A model generated the notes under the pieces. That model saw only the letters and a list, made by a program, of their open reading frames with translations, did no database searches and had not been told where the DNA came from. Both the position numbers and the translations under genes were made by a program. Of a stretch of DNA of 11,962 nucleotides, positions 4,969-11,962 are shown in pieces (position 1 is the first letter of the stretch; each line of letters begins with the position of its first letter). This DNA is from Candidatus Moraniibacteriota bacterium (GTDB lineage: Bacteria > Patescibacteriota > Minisyncoccia > Moranbacterales > GCA-2747515): NCBI GenBank assembly GCA_027069365.1, contig JALXES010000070.1:1-11962 (forward strand), in the 5' to 3' direction.

Positions 4969-6647
4969 TTTCACAGGATGAACTGGCAGCTGCGTACAAG
5001 ACATCGCGCACATCTGCACGGTCGCTTGCGGACGTGCTGCTGGAGCAATCACTCATTGATGCGATTTCACTGCAAAAGGTGCGTGCGACCATTCTCGGCA
5101 TCCCGTTTGTGGATCTCGCCGGGCAGAAGATTGACTTGGATGTGCTACGTGTTATCCCGGAGGCGGTCGCAAAGAAGCATCACATCGTTGCCTTTGCGCG
5201 CACGCCGAGCGAGTTGCGTGTGGCGATGAGTGACCCGGAAGACTTGCAAATTATTGATTTTATCCGCAAAAAAACCGGGCTGCGCATCGTGCCGTGTCTC
5301 TCGTCGGCCGAGGGCATTGACGAGGCGCTGGTGCAGTACAACAAGAGCCTGCAGGCAGAATTCAGCGACCTGATTACAGCAGACGCGGCGGCCGTCAACA
5401 CGCAGGAGAACCTCGCGAAAATTGCCGAGGACCTGCCGGTGGTGCGGATTGTAGACACGTTGCTGAAGCATGCTGTGCTACAGTCTGCCAGTGACATTCA
5501 CATTGAGCCGGAGGAAAAGGACGTTATTGTGCGCTACCGCATTGACGGTATTTTGCATGATGCAATGACACTGCCAAAGGCGGCGCTGCGTGGCATTGTG
5601 GCACGCATCAAAGTGTTGGCGAACCTCAAATTAGATGAGCATCGCCTGCCACAGGATGGGCGTTTCAAGATTGAACAGGATGGCAAGAAGATTGCGCTGC
5701 GCGTGAGCATCTTGCCGGTATTTGATGGTGAGAAGGTGGTGATGCGTTTGTTGGATGAGTCATCAAAGGGTCTGACGCTGGAAGCGATAGGTCTCACCGG
5801 GCGTGATCTTGATATCGTGCACCAGAATATTGCACGTCCTAACGGCATGATTCTTGTTACGGGACCGACCGGTAGTGGAAAGACAACGACGTTATATACA
5901 ATCTTGGACATTCTCAATCAACCGACAGTTAATATTTCCACAGTAGAAGATCCGGTGGAGTATCGCATGGAGCGCATCAACCAAACGCAGGTGCAAGCCA
6001 AAATTGGCATGACGTTCGCAGCGGCATTGCGTGCGCTGCTGCGTCAGGATCCGGACATCATCATGGTAGGGGAAATCCGTGACCAAGAGACGTTGGAGGT
6101 GGCAATGCACGCGGCGATGACGGGGCACTTGGTGCTTTCTACGCTGCACACCAACTCCGCGGCCGGCGCCATCCCACGCATGGTGGATATGGGCGCGGAG
6201 ACGTTTCTGATTGCTTCAACGCTAAACGTTGTCATTGCGCAGCGTCTGGTGCGGCGATTATGTACGGCATGTCGCGCACCCGTTCCACTTGCGCAGGACG
6301 CAGTACACTCACTCAACCGCATCATCAACCTGGAGGAGACGCTTGCGCGCCTCAAAAAGCAGAAGCGCATTGCCGATGATGTGGACAGCGCGCACATCTC
6401 GCTCTATCGCGCTGTAGGATGTGATCGTTGTGGTGGCACCGGCTACAAGGGGCGTGTGGGCATCTTTGAAGTTCTGGAGATGACGCAGGAGATAGAGGAA
6501 GCGACGCTGCACGCAGAAACGACTGATACGATTACGACGATTGCGCGGGAGAAGAATGGCATGACACTCATGATTGAGGATGGATTGGCCAAGGCACTTG
6601 CCGGGCTGACGACGATTGAGGAAGTTTTGCGTGTGACCAAAGAATAG
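4917..6647 (+). CDS. pilB: Type IV pilus extension ATPase PilB (GspE family)
   Basis: PilB is the hexameric cytoplasmic ATPase that powers pilin assembly through PilC. The 576-residue product has an N-terminal MshEN/GspE-N domain (about 1-145), a linker, then the ATPase core. Motifs visible: N2 domain 'SDIHIEPEEKDVIVRYRIDG' (192-211); Walker A 'GPTGSGKT' (316-323); Asp box 'STVEDPVEYR' (341-350); Walker B 'IIMVGEIRD' (381-389); His box 'LVLSTLHTN' (405-413). A CxxC pair C449/C452 and a second pair C502/C505 form the zinc-binding tetracysteine motif that marks PilB/GspE and is absent from the retraction ATPase PilT. All catalytic residues are intact. ATG 4917 is the most upstream in-frame start after the stop at 4890-4892. 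It lacks a nearby Shine-Dalgarno, as described for 4882-4889. pilC follows after 3 bases. No pilT is present in the window. Confidence 0.96.
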   Translation: MYIKDQRLHDFLRDSNLISQDELAAAYKTSRTSARSLADVLLEQSLIDAISLQKVRATILGIPFVDLAGQKIDLDVLRVIPEAVAKKHHIVAFARTPSELRVAMSDPEDLQIIDFIRKKTGLRIVPCLSSAEGIDEALVQYNKSLQAEFSDLITADAAAVNTQENLAKIAEDLPVVRIVDTLLKHAVLQSASDIHIEPEEKDVIVRYRIDGILHDAMTLPKAALRGIVARIKVLANLKLDEHRLPQDGRFKIEQDGKKIALRVSILPVFDGEKVVMRLLDESSKGLTLEAIGLTGRDLDIVHQNIARPNGMILVTGPTGSGKTTTLYTILDILNQPTVNISTVEDPVEYRMERINQTQVQAKIGMTFAAALRALLRQDPDIIMVGEIRDQETLEVAMHAAMTGHLVLSTLHTNSAAGAIPRMVDMGAETFLIASTLNVVIAQRLVRRLCTACRAPVPLAQDAVHSLNRIINLEETLARLKKQKRIADDVDSAHISLYRAVGCDRCGGTGYKGRVGIFEVLEMTQEIEEATLHAETTDTITTIAREKNGMTLMIEDGLAKALAGLTTIEEVLRVTKE

Positions 6648-6650
6648 CCT

Positions 6651-7868
6651 ATGCCGCAATACACGTACACAATTCGCATGCATGATGGCACGCAGCACAC
6701 CGGTACGATTGAGGCGGAAGATGCGGCACATGCTGCCAAGCAAGTGCGCCAGGGCGGTGGTATTATCACCGCGCTGGAAGAAGCAACGCCCGGCACGACG
6801 AGGAAGAAACTCAGTGACATTCAACTTTTTGGCGTGCCTCTCAAGGAGCGCGTGCTGTTTGCGGTAAATCTCAGTGTTATGGTAGGTTCGGGGCTGCCGA
6901 TTGCGCGTGCGCTAAAAAACCTCTCAGAGCAGTCCAAGAACAAAGCAACGCGCACAATTGTGCTGCAGCTCTACGCAGACGTGCTCAAGGGTACGGGCCT
7001 GGCAGATGCCATGGCAAAACACCCGGAGATGTTTGATGACCTCTTTGTCAACATGGTGCGCGTCGGTGAAGTTGGTGGCAACCTTGACGAGGCGCTCACG
7101 CTCATCGCGCACCAGCTTGAGAAGGAGCAGACACTGCGTGCACGTGTACGGGGGGCAATGATGTACCCGGCAATTGTACTCTTTGCCATGGTGGGTATTG
7201 CCGTGCTGATGCTGACGTACATCTTACCGCAGATTATGGGTGTGTTCAGCGATATGGGTGTCCAATTGCCGGCGTCAACACTTTTTATCATCAAATTAAG
7301 TGATGGGCTGCGGACGCATGGCATAGCCGTAGCGCTTGGTACACTTGGAGGCATTGGCGCACTGGCACTATTTCTGCGCACGATTCCCGGCAAAAAATTG
7401 TTTTCTCGGTTTACGGTGACGATGCCGGTGGTCAAGTCAATGGTCATTGCTGTGAATTGTGCGCGTTTTGCGCGTATTCACAGTTCGCTGCTGCGCAGTG
7501 GGGTCAGTGTCATTGAGTCACTGACGATTGTGCGCAATACGCTGACAAATACGCTCTATCGTGATGCGTTGGACGACGCGATTGCATCGGTGGCACGTGG
7601 CACGTCACTGGCAGATGTTATTCGCAAGTATCCAAAAATCTTTCCCATCATGGTGCCGCAAATGATTGATGTGGGAGAGGAAACCGGCAAGACTGGCGCG
7701 ATGCTTTTGAAAATCGCGGAATTCTATGAAAGCTATATCGATCAAATGACCAAGAACATGTCATCTATTATTGAGCCATTGTTGATGCTCCTTATCGGTG
7801 GTGGCGTCGGCTTCTTTGCGGTTGCGATGCTCAAACCGATGTACAGCGTGCTGGAGAATATCAAGTAG
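6651..7868 (+). CDS. pilC: Type IV pilus inner-membrane platform protein PilC (GspF family)
   Basis: PilC is the polytopic platform protein on which PilB acts to push pilins into the fibre. The 405-residue length is typical. A short N-terminal beta segment (1-45, 'YTYTIRMHDGTQHTGTIEA') is followed by two T2SSF repeats, about 64-190 and 265-395. The first includes 'LSVMVGSGLPIARALKNL' and 'MVRVGEVGGNLDEAL', the second 'HSSLLRSGVSVIESL' and 'MIDVGEETGKTGAML'; the paired G-E-x-x-G-x motifs are the family hallmark. Three membrane helices are seen near 171-196, 222-245 and 372-396. It starts 3 bases after the pilB stop and is co-transcribed with it. No Shine-Dalgarno is obvious, consistent with coupling. 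The gene ends convergently facing comF, with only about 90 bases between the two stops. Confidence 0.96.
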   Translation: MPQYTYTIRMHDGTQHTGTIEAEDAAHAAKQVRQGGGIITALEEATPGTTRKKLSDIQLFGVPLKERVLFAVNLSVMVGSGLPIARALKNLSEQSKNKATRTIVLQLYADVLKGTGLADAMAKHPEMFDDLFVNMVRVGEVGGNLDEALTLIAHQLEKEQTLRARVRGAMMYPAIVLFAMVGIAVLMLTYILPQIMGVFSDMGVQLPASTLFIIKLSDGLRTHGIAVALGTLGGIGALALFLRTIPGKKLFSRFTVTMPVVKSMVIAVNCARFARIHSSLLRSGVSVIESLTIVRNTLTNTLYRDALDDAIASVARGTSLADVIRKYPKIFPIMVPQMIDVGEETGKTGAMLLKIAEFYESYIDQMTKNMSSIIEPLLMLLIGGGVGFFAVAMLKPMYSVLENIK

Positions 7869-7903
7869 GCATGCCGGCATACTTGCGCGTGCTCACACTT
7901 CCG

Positions 7904-7959
7904 CACTCTCCCAATCTTCTAATCTTCCAATCTTCCACTCTTCTAATCTCCCACTCCCC
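7904..7959 (+). repeat. Pyrimidine-rich tandem repeat, 7 imperfect 8-nt units, between pilC and comF
   Basis: The tract splits into seven consecutive 8-base units of the form YAMTCTYC (for example CAATCTTC, TAATCTTC, CACTCTTC, TAATCTCC, CACTCCCC). It runs from 7904 to the last base of the comF stop codon. The plus strand is mostly pyrimidine and the minus strand mostly purine. It fills most of the convergent pilC/comF gap, which has no hairpin-plus-T-run terminator; a 10-base palindrome ATGCCGGCAT (7871-7880) without a T-tail is the only other structure. The tract could be a simple-sequence expansion, a transcription-slowing element or a mobile repeat. Confidence 0.75.
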
Positions 7960-8666
7960 TAAAGTCCACGTGCTAAGACGATGGCGTCCACACTGCGCGC
8001 ACCGGCGCGTGCCAGAACGGTGCCACACTCCAAGAGTGTTGTGCCGGTAGTGGCGATGTCATCAACCAAGAGAATACGCGTGCCGCGTACGTCTGCCGGG
8101 CGCGTCACAGCAAAGGCGTTGCGCAGATTGTGCAGACGTGCACTGCGGGTCCCGCGTGCGACTTGCGGTGTGGTGTAGCGCGTGCGCACCAAGAGATCTG
8201 TGACGACGGGGATGGTCAGAGGGCGTGCCAGTGCACTGCTGAGAGCTGTGGCGAGGTGGGCGGATTGATTGAACCCGCGCCAGCGGAGGCGTCGCCGGTG
8301 AAGTGGTACGGGGATGATGACATCCGGCACGGGGAGGGCTGACGTTGTGGCGCTATGCGCAAGGAGCGTGCCAAGGGGCTCAGCAAGCTCCTCAATGAAG
8401 TAGTACTTGTAGTGGTAAATAACACGTGCAAGGAGGTGCTGTTGTGCGCCGGTGTGGTGTGTGCCAACATAGATGCTGCGCAGCGCTGCAGCGCCACGAC
8501 AGTTGCTACAGAGATTGCCATAGGAAGTGGGCGTCTCCTTGCAGTAGTAGCAGACTTGGTCGGTATGCGTGCGGAGGCTGTCTGCACATGGTGCACACAG
8601 CCACGTGTCATAGGCGCGACAGCACACGCACCGGCGTGGCGCGAGGAGGTCCAAGGCAAGTGACAT
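7959..8666 (-). CDS. comF: ComF family competence protein (phosphoribosyltransferase-like)
   Basis: ComF proteins are needed for natural transformation, where they act with the DNA-uptake ATPase ComFA and recombination factors in the cytoplasm. The N-terminus carries four CxxC pairs (C13/C16, C24/C27, C39/C42, C53/C56) as zinc-ribbon-like elements. The C-terminal half is a type I phosphoribosyltransferase fold with 'VIIPVPLHRRRLRWRGFNQS' and the PRPP-loop 'LLVDDIATTGTTL' (about 199-211). I chose the ATG at 8666, four bases after the clpC stop, because it yields 'MSLALDLLAPRRCVCC', matching the usual ComF start. The ATG at 8696 would add 10 residues, overlap clpC and has no ribosome-binding site. 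It is probably co-transcribed with clpC. About 235 residues is normal. Its presence near pilus genes fits a DNA-uptake role. Confidence 0.92.
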   Translation of the reverse strand: MSLALDLLAPRRCVCCRAYDTWLCAPCADSLRTHTDQVCYYCKETPTSYGNLCSNCRGAAALRSIYVGTHHTGAQQHLLARVIYHYKYYFIEELAEPLGTLLAHSATTSALPVPDVIIPVPLHRRRLRWRGFNQSAHLATALSSALARPLTIPVVTDLLVRTRYTTPQVARGTRSARLHNLRNAFAVTRPADVRGTRILLVDDIATTGTTLLECGTVLARAGARSVDAIVLARGL

Positions 8667-8670
8667 CAGC

Positions 8671-11145
8671 CTATTTGTGCGTAAGAACGATGGCATTATC
8701 AGCGACGCGAACAGAGAGTGTAAGAGGTCGTGCGGAGTGTGTCAGCAGGTAGTGCGCAAGGAGGTCTTCGACGTGTGTGCGCACAGCACGTCGCACAGCA
8801 CGTGCACCGGTGGCGATGTCCTCACCGGCTGTGCGTGCAATGAACGGTGCGACTGCCGGGGATATGCGTACGTGTACGTCATTGCGGCCAAGTGCTGTTT
8901 TGAGCTCAGCAAGTGCGGTGCGTGCAATGCGCACGAGCGCGCTGTGCGTCAGTGGTGCAAAGACAATAATCTCATCTAAGCGGTTCAGAATTTCCGGCGT
9001 GATGGTGGCACGCAGCTCCGTGAGGACATCGGTTTTGACGCGGGCAAATTCCTTGCGGAGTGCTGCAGGTGTGCGTGCAGTCTGTGTGTGTGCAAAGCCC
9101 ATGCGCGTGCTGTTGGTCAGTGCCTGCGTGCCGATATTGGACGTCAGGATGATGATGCTGTGGCGGAAGTCTGCGCGCTCTCCGGCAGCGTCGGTGATGG
9201 TGCCATCCTCAAGAATTTGCAGCAAGATGTTGAGCGTATCAGGGTGCGCCTTTTCAATTTCATCAAACAACACGACGCTGTAGGGGTTGGCACGGATTTG
9301 CTCCGTGAGCGTACCACCTTCGCCGTGACCAACGTAGCCAGCCGGTGCACCCAGGAGCTTGGAGATGGTGTGCTTCTCCGTTAGCTCGCTCATATCCACG
9401 CGAATCAGAGTGTTGGGGCGGTCAAACAGTGTCTCAGCAAGCGTTGTGGCGGTGAACGTCTTGCCGACACCGGTGGGTCCGAGGAAGAGGAATGAACCAA
9501 CGGGACGTCCGGTCGGTGCCAAGCCGGCAAAGCTGCGTGTCAGGGTGCGGGCAATTGCATCAGTAGCATCCTGTTGGCCAATGATGCGGCGCTGCCATGT
9601 ACGGAGTGTGTCGTTGAGGTCGGATGGCGTGGTGTGCACAATTTTGTGCACGGGGATTTTTGCCACGCGCGCTACGGCATGCGCCACATCATGTGTAGAA
9701 AGCTCCCGAGTAACCGTGGCGCGTGAGAGGGCCTTTTTGGCTGCGGCAATGCGTGCGCGCAAGACCTCCTCCTCATGACGCAGTGCGAGTGCGGCATCAT
9801 AGTCTTCTGCAACAATAGCATTGGTTTTTTGGGTCAGCGTGCTGCGGTAGGTACGCTCTAGCTGAATGAGCTTTTTGCGTGCCGCATCGTTGTGCGTGTG
9901 CACACGCACACGTGCTGCCGCTTCATCCAGGATGTCAAACGCCTTGTCCGGCAAGTGGCGTGCAGGTACATAGCGGATACTCCAGTCAACGAGCTGTGCG
10001 ATTGTTGCATCACTGATGGTGATGCCGTGGAACTTCTCATAGTGTGTGCGAACGCCTGTGAGGATGGCAATCGCGTCATCACGTGAGGGTTCCGGTACGT
10101 CCACGGTGTGGAAGCGACGCGTCAGCGCACTGTCCTTGGTGATGTGCTTTTTGTATTCTGTCGGCGTGGTGGCGCCAATGATGCGCAGTGCGCCACGGCT
10201 CAGTGCCGGCTTGAGGATATTGGCGGCATCCAGCGAGCCTTGTGCATTGCCGGCGCCGACAATCATGTGGAGCTCATCGATAAAGAGAATGACGGTCGGG
10301 TCTGCCGTTGCTTCGGTGATGATATCTTTGAGGCGCGCTTCAAATTCACCGCGGTATGTTGTGCCCGCTACGAGACTGGCGAGGTCCAGTGTGAGGATGC
10401 GCGCATTCATCAGGTGCGCCGGCACGTCGCCGCGTGCGATGCGCCGTGCGAGGCCTTCTACAATGGCGGTCTTGCCGACACCGGGTGCGCCAATCAGGAG
10501 AGGGTTGCTCTTCTCTTTGCGCGACAGCACGGCAATGATATCATCCACAATATCGTCGCGCCCGATTAGGGGTGTGTCGTTTCCGGTGTGGGACAAATCC
10601 GTTGTGAAGTGGTCAAGCGCACTCTCTTCAGCGTGCATCCCATCACCGGACAGCGTGTCGCCGTCGGTGAGAAATTGCGTGAGTTGCGCCAGAGGGCTAT
10701 CGCCAAATGCGCCCTGTGTGAGCTCGCGCCCAGCGGATGCTTTTGTTGCATGTTCCAGGAGCGCGCGGACAGCTGTATGGTCCGTTGCCAGAATTGCGTG
10801 CACCAGATGCTCTGTGCCAACATAGGGGTAGCCTGCGCGTCCGGCGATTTTGTAGGCACGCACCAGGACATCCTTCAGAAGGGGATCTATTGTCGGGATA
10901 TGTGCACGCGTTGTGCCACGTGATTGTGTGCGTGCGGTCCCGAGGTGGGGCATGAGTGTTTCTGCCGTGAGGTTGAGCGTGGCAAGCATGTGCGCACCGG
11001 CGCTGCCTTTTTGGGTAGCGATGGCGTAGAGCACGTGAAAAATTGACACACTCCGCGCGCCGCGCTCCTGGGCAAGGTCGCTTGCAAGCAGCAGCGCACC
11101 ACGTGCGTGTTCGGTGAGTTTGTCAGAGAGGAGAGAATGAGTCAT
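8671..11145 (-). CDS. clpC: ATP-dependent Clp protease ATP-binding subunit ClpC
   Basis: ClpC is a two-ring AAA+ unfoldase that feeds substrates to ClpP. In the 824-residue product the Clp N-domain spans about 5-140 ('LTEHARGALLLASDLAQE', 'YVGTEHLVHAIL'). AAA ring 1 has Walker A 'GAPGVGKT' (219-226) and Walker B 'VILFIDEL' (285-292). The UVR-like middle domain is at about 421-470, shorter than in ClpB, which favours ClpC. Ring 2 has Walker A 'GPTGVGKT' (556-563), Walker B 'VVLFDE' (624-629) and sensor motifs. A 'MGF' tripeptide at 682-684 sits where the ClpP-docking loop is expected. I chose ATG 11145 over 11205 because family proteins begin close to the 'TEHARGAL' segment and the predicted promoter lies between the two candidates. 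comF follows 4 bases after the stop. No CIRCE or CtsR-like box is seen upstream. Confidence 0.95.
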   Translation of the reverse strand: MTHSLLSDKLTEHARGALLLASDLAQERGARSVSIFHVLYAIATQKGSAGAHMLATLNLTAETLMPHLGTARTQSRGTTRAHIPTIDPLLKDVLVRAYKIAGRAGYPYVGTEHLVHAILATDHTAVRALLEHATKASAGRELTQGAFGDSPLAQLTQFLTDGDTLSGDGMHAEESALDHFTTDLSHTGNDTPLIGRDDIVDDIIAVLSRKEKSNPLLIGAPGVGKTAIVEGLARRIARGDVPAHLMNARILTLDLASLVAGTTYRGEFEARLKDIITEATADPTVILFIDELHMIVGAGNAQGSLDAANILKPALSRGALRIIGATTPTEYKKHITKDSALTRRFHTVDVPEPSRDDAIAILTGVRTHYEKFHGITISDATIAQLVDWSIRYVPARHLPDKAFDILDEAAARVRVHTHNDAARKKLIQLERTYRSTLTQKTNAIVAEDYDAALALRHEEEVLRARIAAAKKALSRATVTRELSTHDVAHAVARVAKIPVHKIVHTTPSDLNDTLRTWQRRIIGQQDATDAIARTLTRSFAGLAPTGRPVGSFLFLGPTGVGKTFTATTLAETLFDRPNTLIRVDMSELTEKHTISKLLGAPAGYVGHGEGGTLTEQIRANPYSVVLFDEIEKAHPDTLNILLQILEDGTITDAAGERADFRHSIIILTSNIGTQALTNSTRMGFAHTQTARTPAALRKEFARVKTDVLTELRATITPEILNRLDEIIVFAPLTHSALVRIARTALAELKTALGRNDVHVRISPAVAPFIARTAGEDIATGARAVRRAVRTHVEDLLAHYLLTHSARPLTLSVRVADNAIVLTHK

Positions 11146-11185
11146 ACAGGTAACAAGAGTCACAACGTTTTCATGGATGTATGTA

Positions 11186-11195
11186 GTGTATACAC
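11186..11195. promoter_or_regulatory. 10-bp palindrome in the clpC divergent intergenic region
   Basis: GTGTATACAC is a perfect palindrome located close to the predicted clpC transcription start. It could be a small operator, but 10 bases may arise by chance and no known regulator motif matches it. Confidence 0.25.
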
Positions 11196-11224
11196 ATTGT
11201 GGCAACTTTACTGCAGAATGTCAA
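11196..11224 (-). promoter_or_regulatory. Putative clpC promoter
   Basis: On the minus strand TTGACA (11224-11219), a 17-base spacer and CACAAT (11201-11196) give a perfect -35 and a moderate -10. Transcription would start near 11189, leaving about 44 bases before the ATG at 11145. It lies inside the longer reading-frame extension that starts at 11205, which supports the shorter clpC start. Confidence 0.5.
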
Positions 11225-11231
11225 TTTTCTG

Positions 11232-11240
11232 TGGTAGAAT
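11232..11240 (+). promoter_or_regulatory. Putative extended -10 promoter for the small membrane gene
   Basis: TGGTAGAAT is an extended -10 element with TAGAAT as hexamer, matching sites upstream of pilM and rpsO. Transcription would begin near 11247, only about 8 bases before the ATG at 11255, so the message may be nearly leaderless. It is within 10 bases of the clpC -35 on the other strand, so the two promoters are back to back. Confidence 0.45.
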
Positions 11241-11254
11241 GTGAGGATAACATT

Positions 11255-11539
11255 ATGATAGTATTGCGTATGACATTTTCCTTCTCCCTTCTTGTAACGG
11301 TCGCGCTCTATAGCGTGCCGGCGCTGCTGGAGACATATGGGTTGCCCACATGGCAGTCGCACTTTACCTGGGCGCTGGGCTGGGCGCTGTTTGTGGTGGC
11401 GGTGTTCTTCATCGGACTGCTGCGCGCACCGGATAGAGAGGGGCATGGGCACGCGCCGCTGGCATTGCTACTGGGGATGATTGTCGGCATGGCTATCAAT
11501 GCGTCGGTACTGCAATCTCTTGGAGAGAGCGTATTTTAG
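11255..11539 (+). CDS. Small three-helix membrane protein, unknown function
   Basis: The 94-residue product is almost entirely hydrophobic, with three predicted membrane helices (about 8-23, 38-57 and 66-88) joined by short loops, one of them acidic/His-rich ('DREGHGHAP'). I do not recognise a family. The ATG at 11255 has a GAGG 8 bases upstream and removes an N-terminal extension (from ATG 11177) that is not membrane-like and would overlap the clpC promoter region. ATG 11270 is a shorter alternative. The gene is divergent from clpC and precedes the groEL promoter, so it may be a stress-related membrane protein, but only position suggests this. Codon use resembles its neighbours. There is no terminator after it. 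Confidence 0.6.
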   Translation: MIVLRMTFSFSLLVTVALYSVPALLETYGLPTWQSHFTWALGWALFVVAVFFIGLLRAPDREGHGHAPLALLLGMIVGMAINASVLQSLGESVF

Positions 11540-11553
11540 GAGGGCGCCGTGTC

Positions 11554-11581
11554 TTGACACTTTCGGAGAGTTTCCTATACT
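11554..11581 (+). promoter_or_regulatory. groEL promoter
   Basis: TTGACA (11554-11559), a 16-base spacer and TATACT (11576-11581) form the best -35/-10 pair in the window. The start site would be near 11588, just upstream of the CIRCE operator, the classical layout for HrcA-repressed chaperonin genes. Confidence 0.8.
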
Positions 11582-11591
11582 AAGAAGTGAA

Positions 11592-11962
<371 letters not shown>

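Noticed and set aside
7871..7880. Palindrome ATGCCGGCAT after pilC as a terminator
   Set aside because: A 10-base palindrome leaves no loop for a stable hairpin and no T-run follows.
7904..7959. CRISPR array interpretation of the repeated tract
   Set aside because: The units are 8 bases, contiguous, and have no spacers.
8667..8696. Ten-residue N-terminal extension of comF overlapping clpC
   Set aside because: There is no ribosome-binding site, and the shorter start gives the usual ComF N-terminus right after the clpC stop.
10046..10825. Long plus-strand frame of 259 codons antisense to clpC
   Set aside because: It lies fully inside clpC, whose domains and motifs are intact. Its product is low-complexity Arg/Ser/Ala-rich, typical of a shadow frame.
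11146..11205. N-terminal 20-residue extension of clpC
   Set aside because: It is not typical of Clp N-domains, lacks a ribosome-binding site and contains the likely clpC promoter.
11177..11254. N-terminal 26-residue extension of the small membrane gene
   Set aside because: The sequence is not membrane-like, lies upstream of the predicted promoter, and a GAGG-preceded ATG exists at 11255.

Overview
The window reads as chromosomal DNA from a Candidate Phyla Radiation bacterium (Patescibacteria, most likely Parcubacteria-like). This is inferred from three things: the adhesin/pilin-like protein at the left edge, which carries a C-terminal signature I associate with CPR genomes; the compact type IV pilus cluster mixed with rpsO; and the tight gene packing. 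The genetic code looks standard, because no complete gene needs a recoded TGA. Nothing indicates a prophage, transposon, CRISPR array, tRNA or rRNA.

Layout. Positions 3-1139 hold the 3' part of a pilus-associated PilX/DUF4900-like surface protein. A promoter-like site follows, then the inner-membrane pilus assembly operon pilM-pilN-pilO plus a small one-pass membrane protein (1201-3861). Next is rpsO (3974-4240), with its own promoter, a leader hairpin that may be an S15 autoregulatory site, and a clear intrinsic terminator. A NYN-domain (LabA/DUF88) putative nuclease follows (4333-4830), then pilB-pilC (4917-7868), the extension ATPase and platform protein. On the minus strand, converging on pilC, are clpC (start near 11145) and comF (7959-8666), probably co-transcribed. 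A pyrimidine-rich tract of 8-nt repeats lies between pilC and comF. Divergent from clpC is a small three-helix membrane protein (11255-11539). The window ends in the 5' part of groEL, preceded by a TTGACA/TATACT promoter and a perfect CIRCE operator.

How the genes fit together. PilM/N/O, the small membrane protein, PilB and PilC form the cytoplasmic and inner-membrane part of a type IV pilus machine. The PilX-like protein is probably a surface or minor-pilin component. ComF is a competence-associated protein, so the neighbourhood fits a pilus used for attachment and DNA uptake. ClpC and GroEL are protein quality-control genes; only groEL shows a visible HrcA/CIRCE heat-shock signal.

The points most worth a second look are: a very strong Shine-Dalgarno site placed for a GTG that is out of frame with pilB; the rpsO leader hairpin; a marked preference for TAG stop codons (10 of 12 genes); the 8-nt repeat tract; and a PilM whose nucleotide-binding acidic residues look degenerate. 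I did not find a clearly new multi-gene system.
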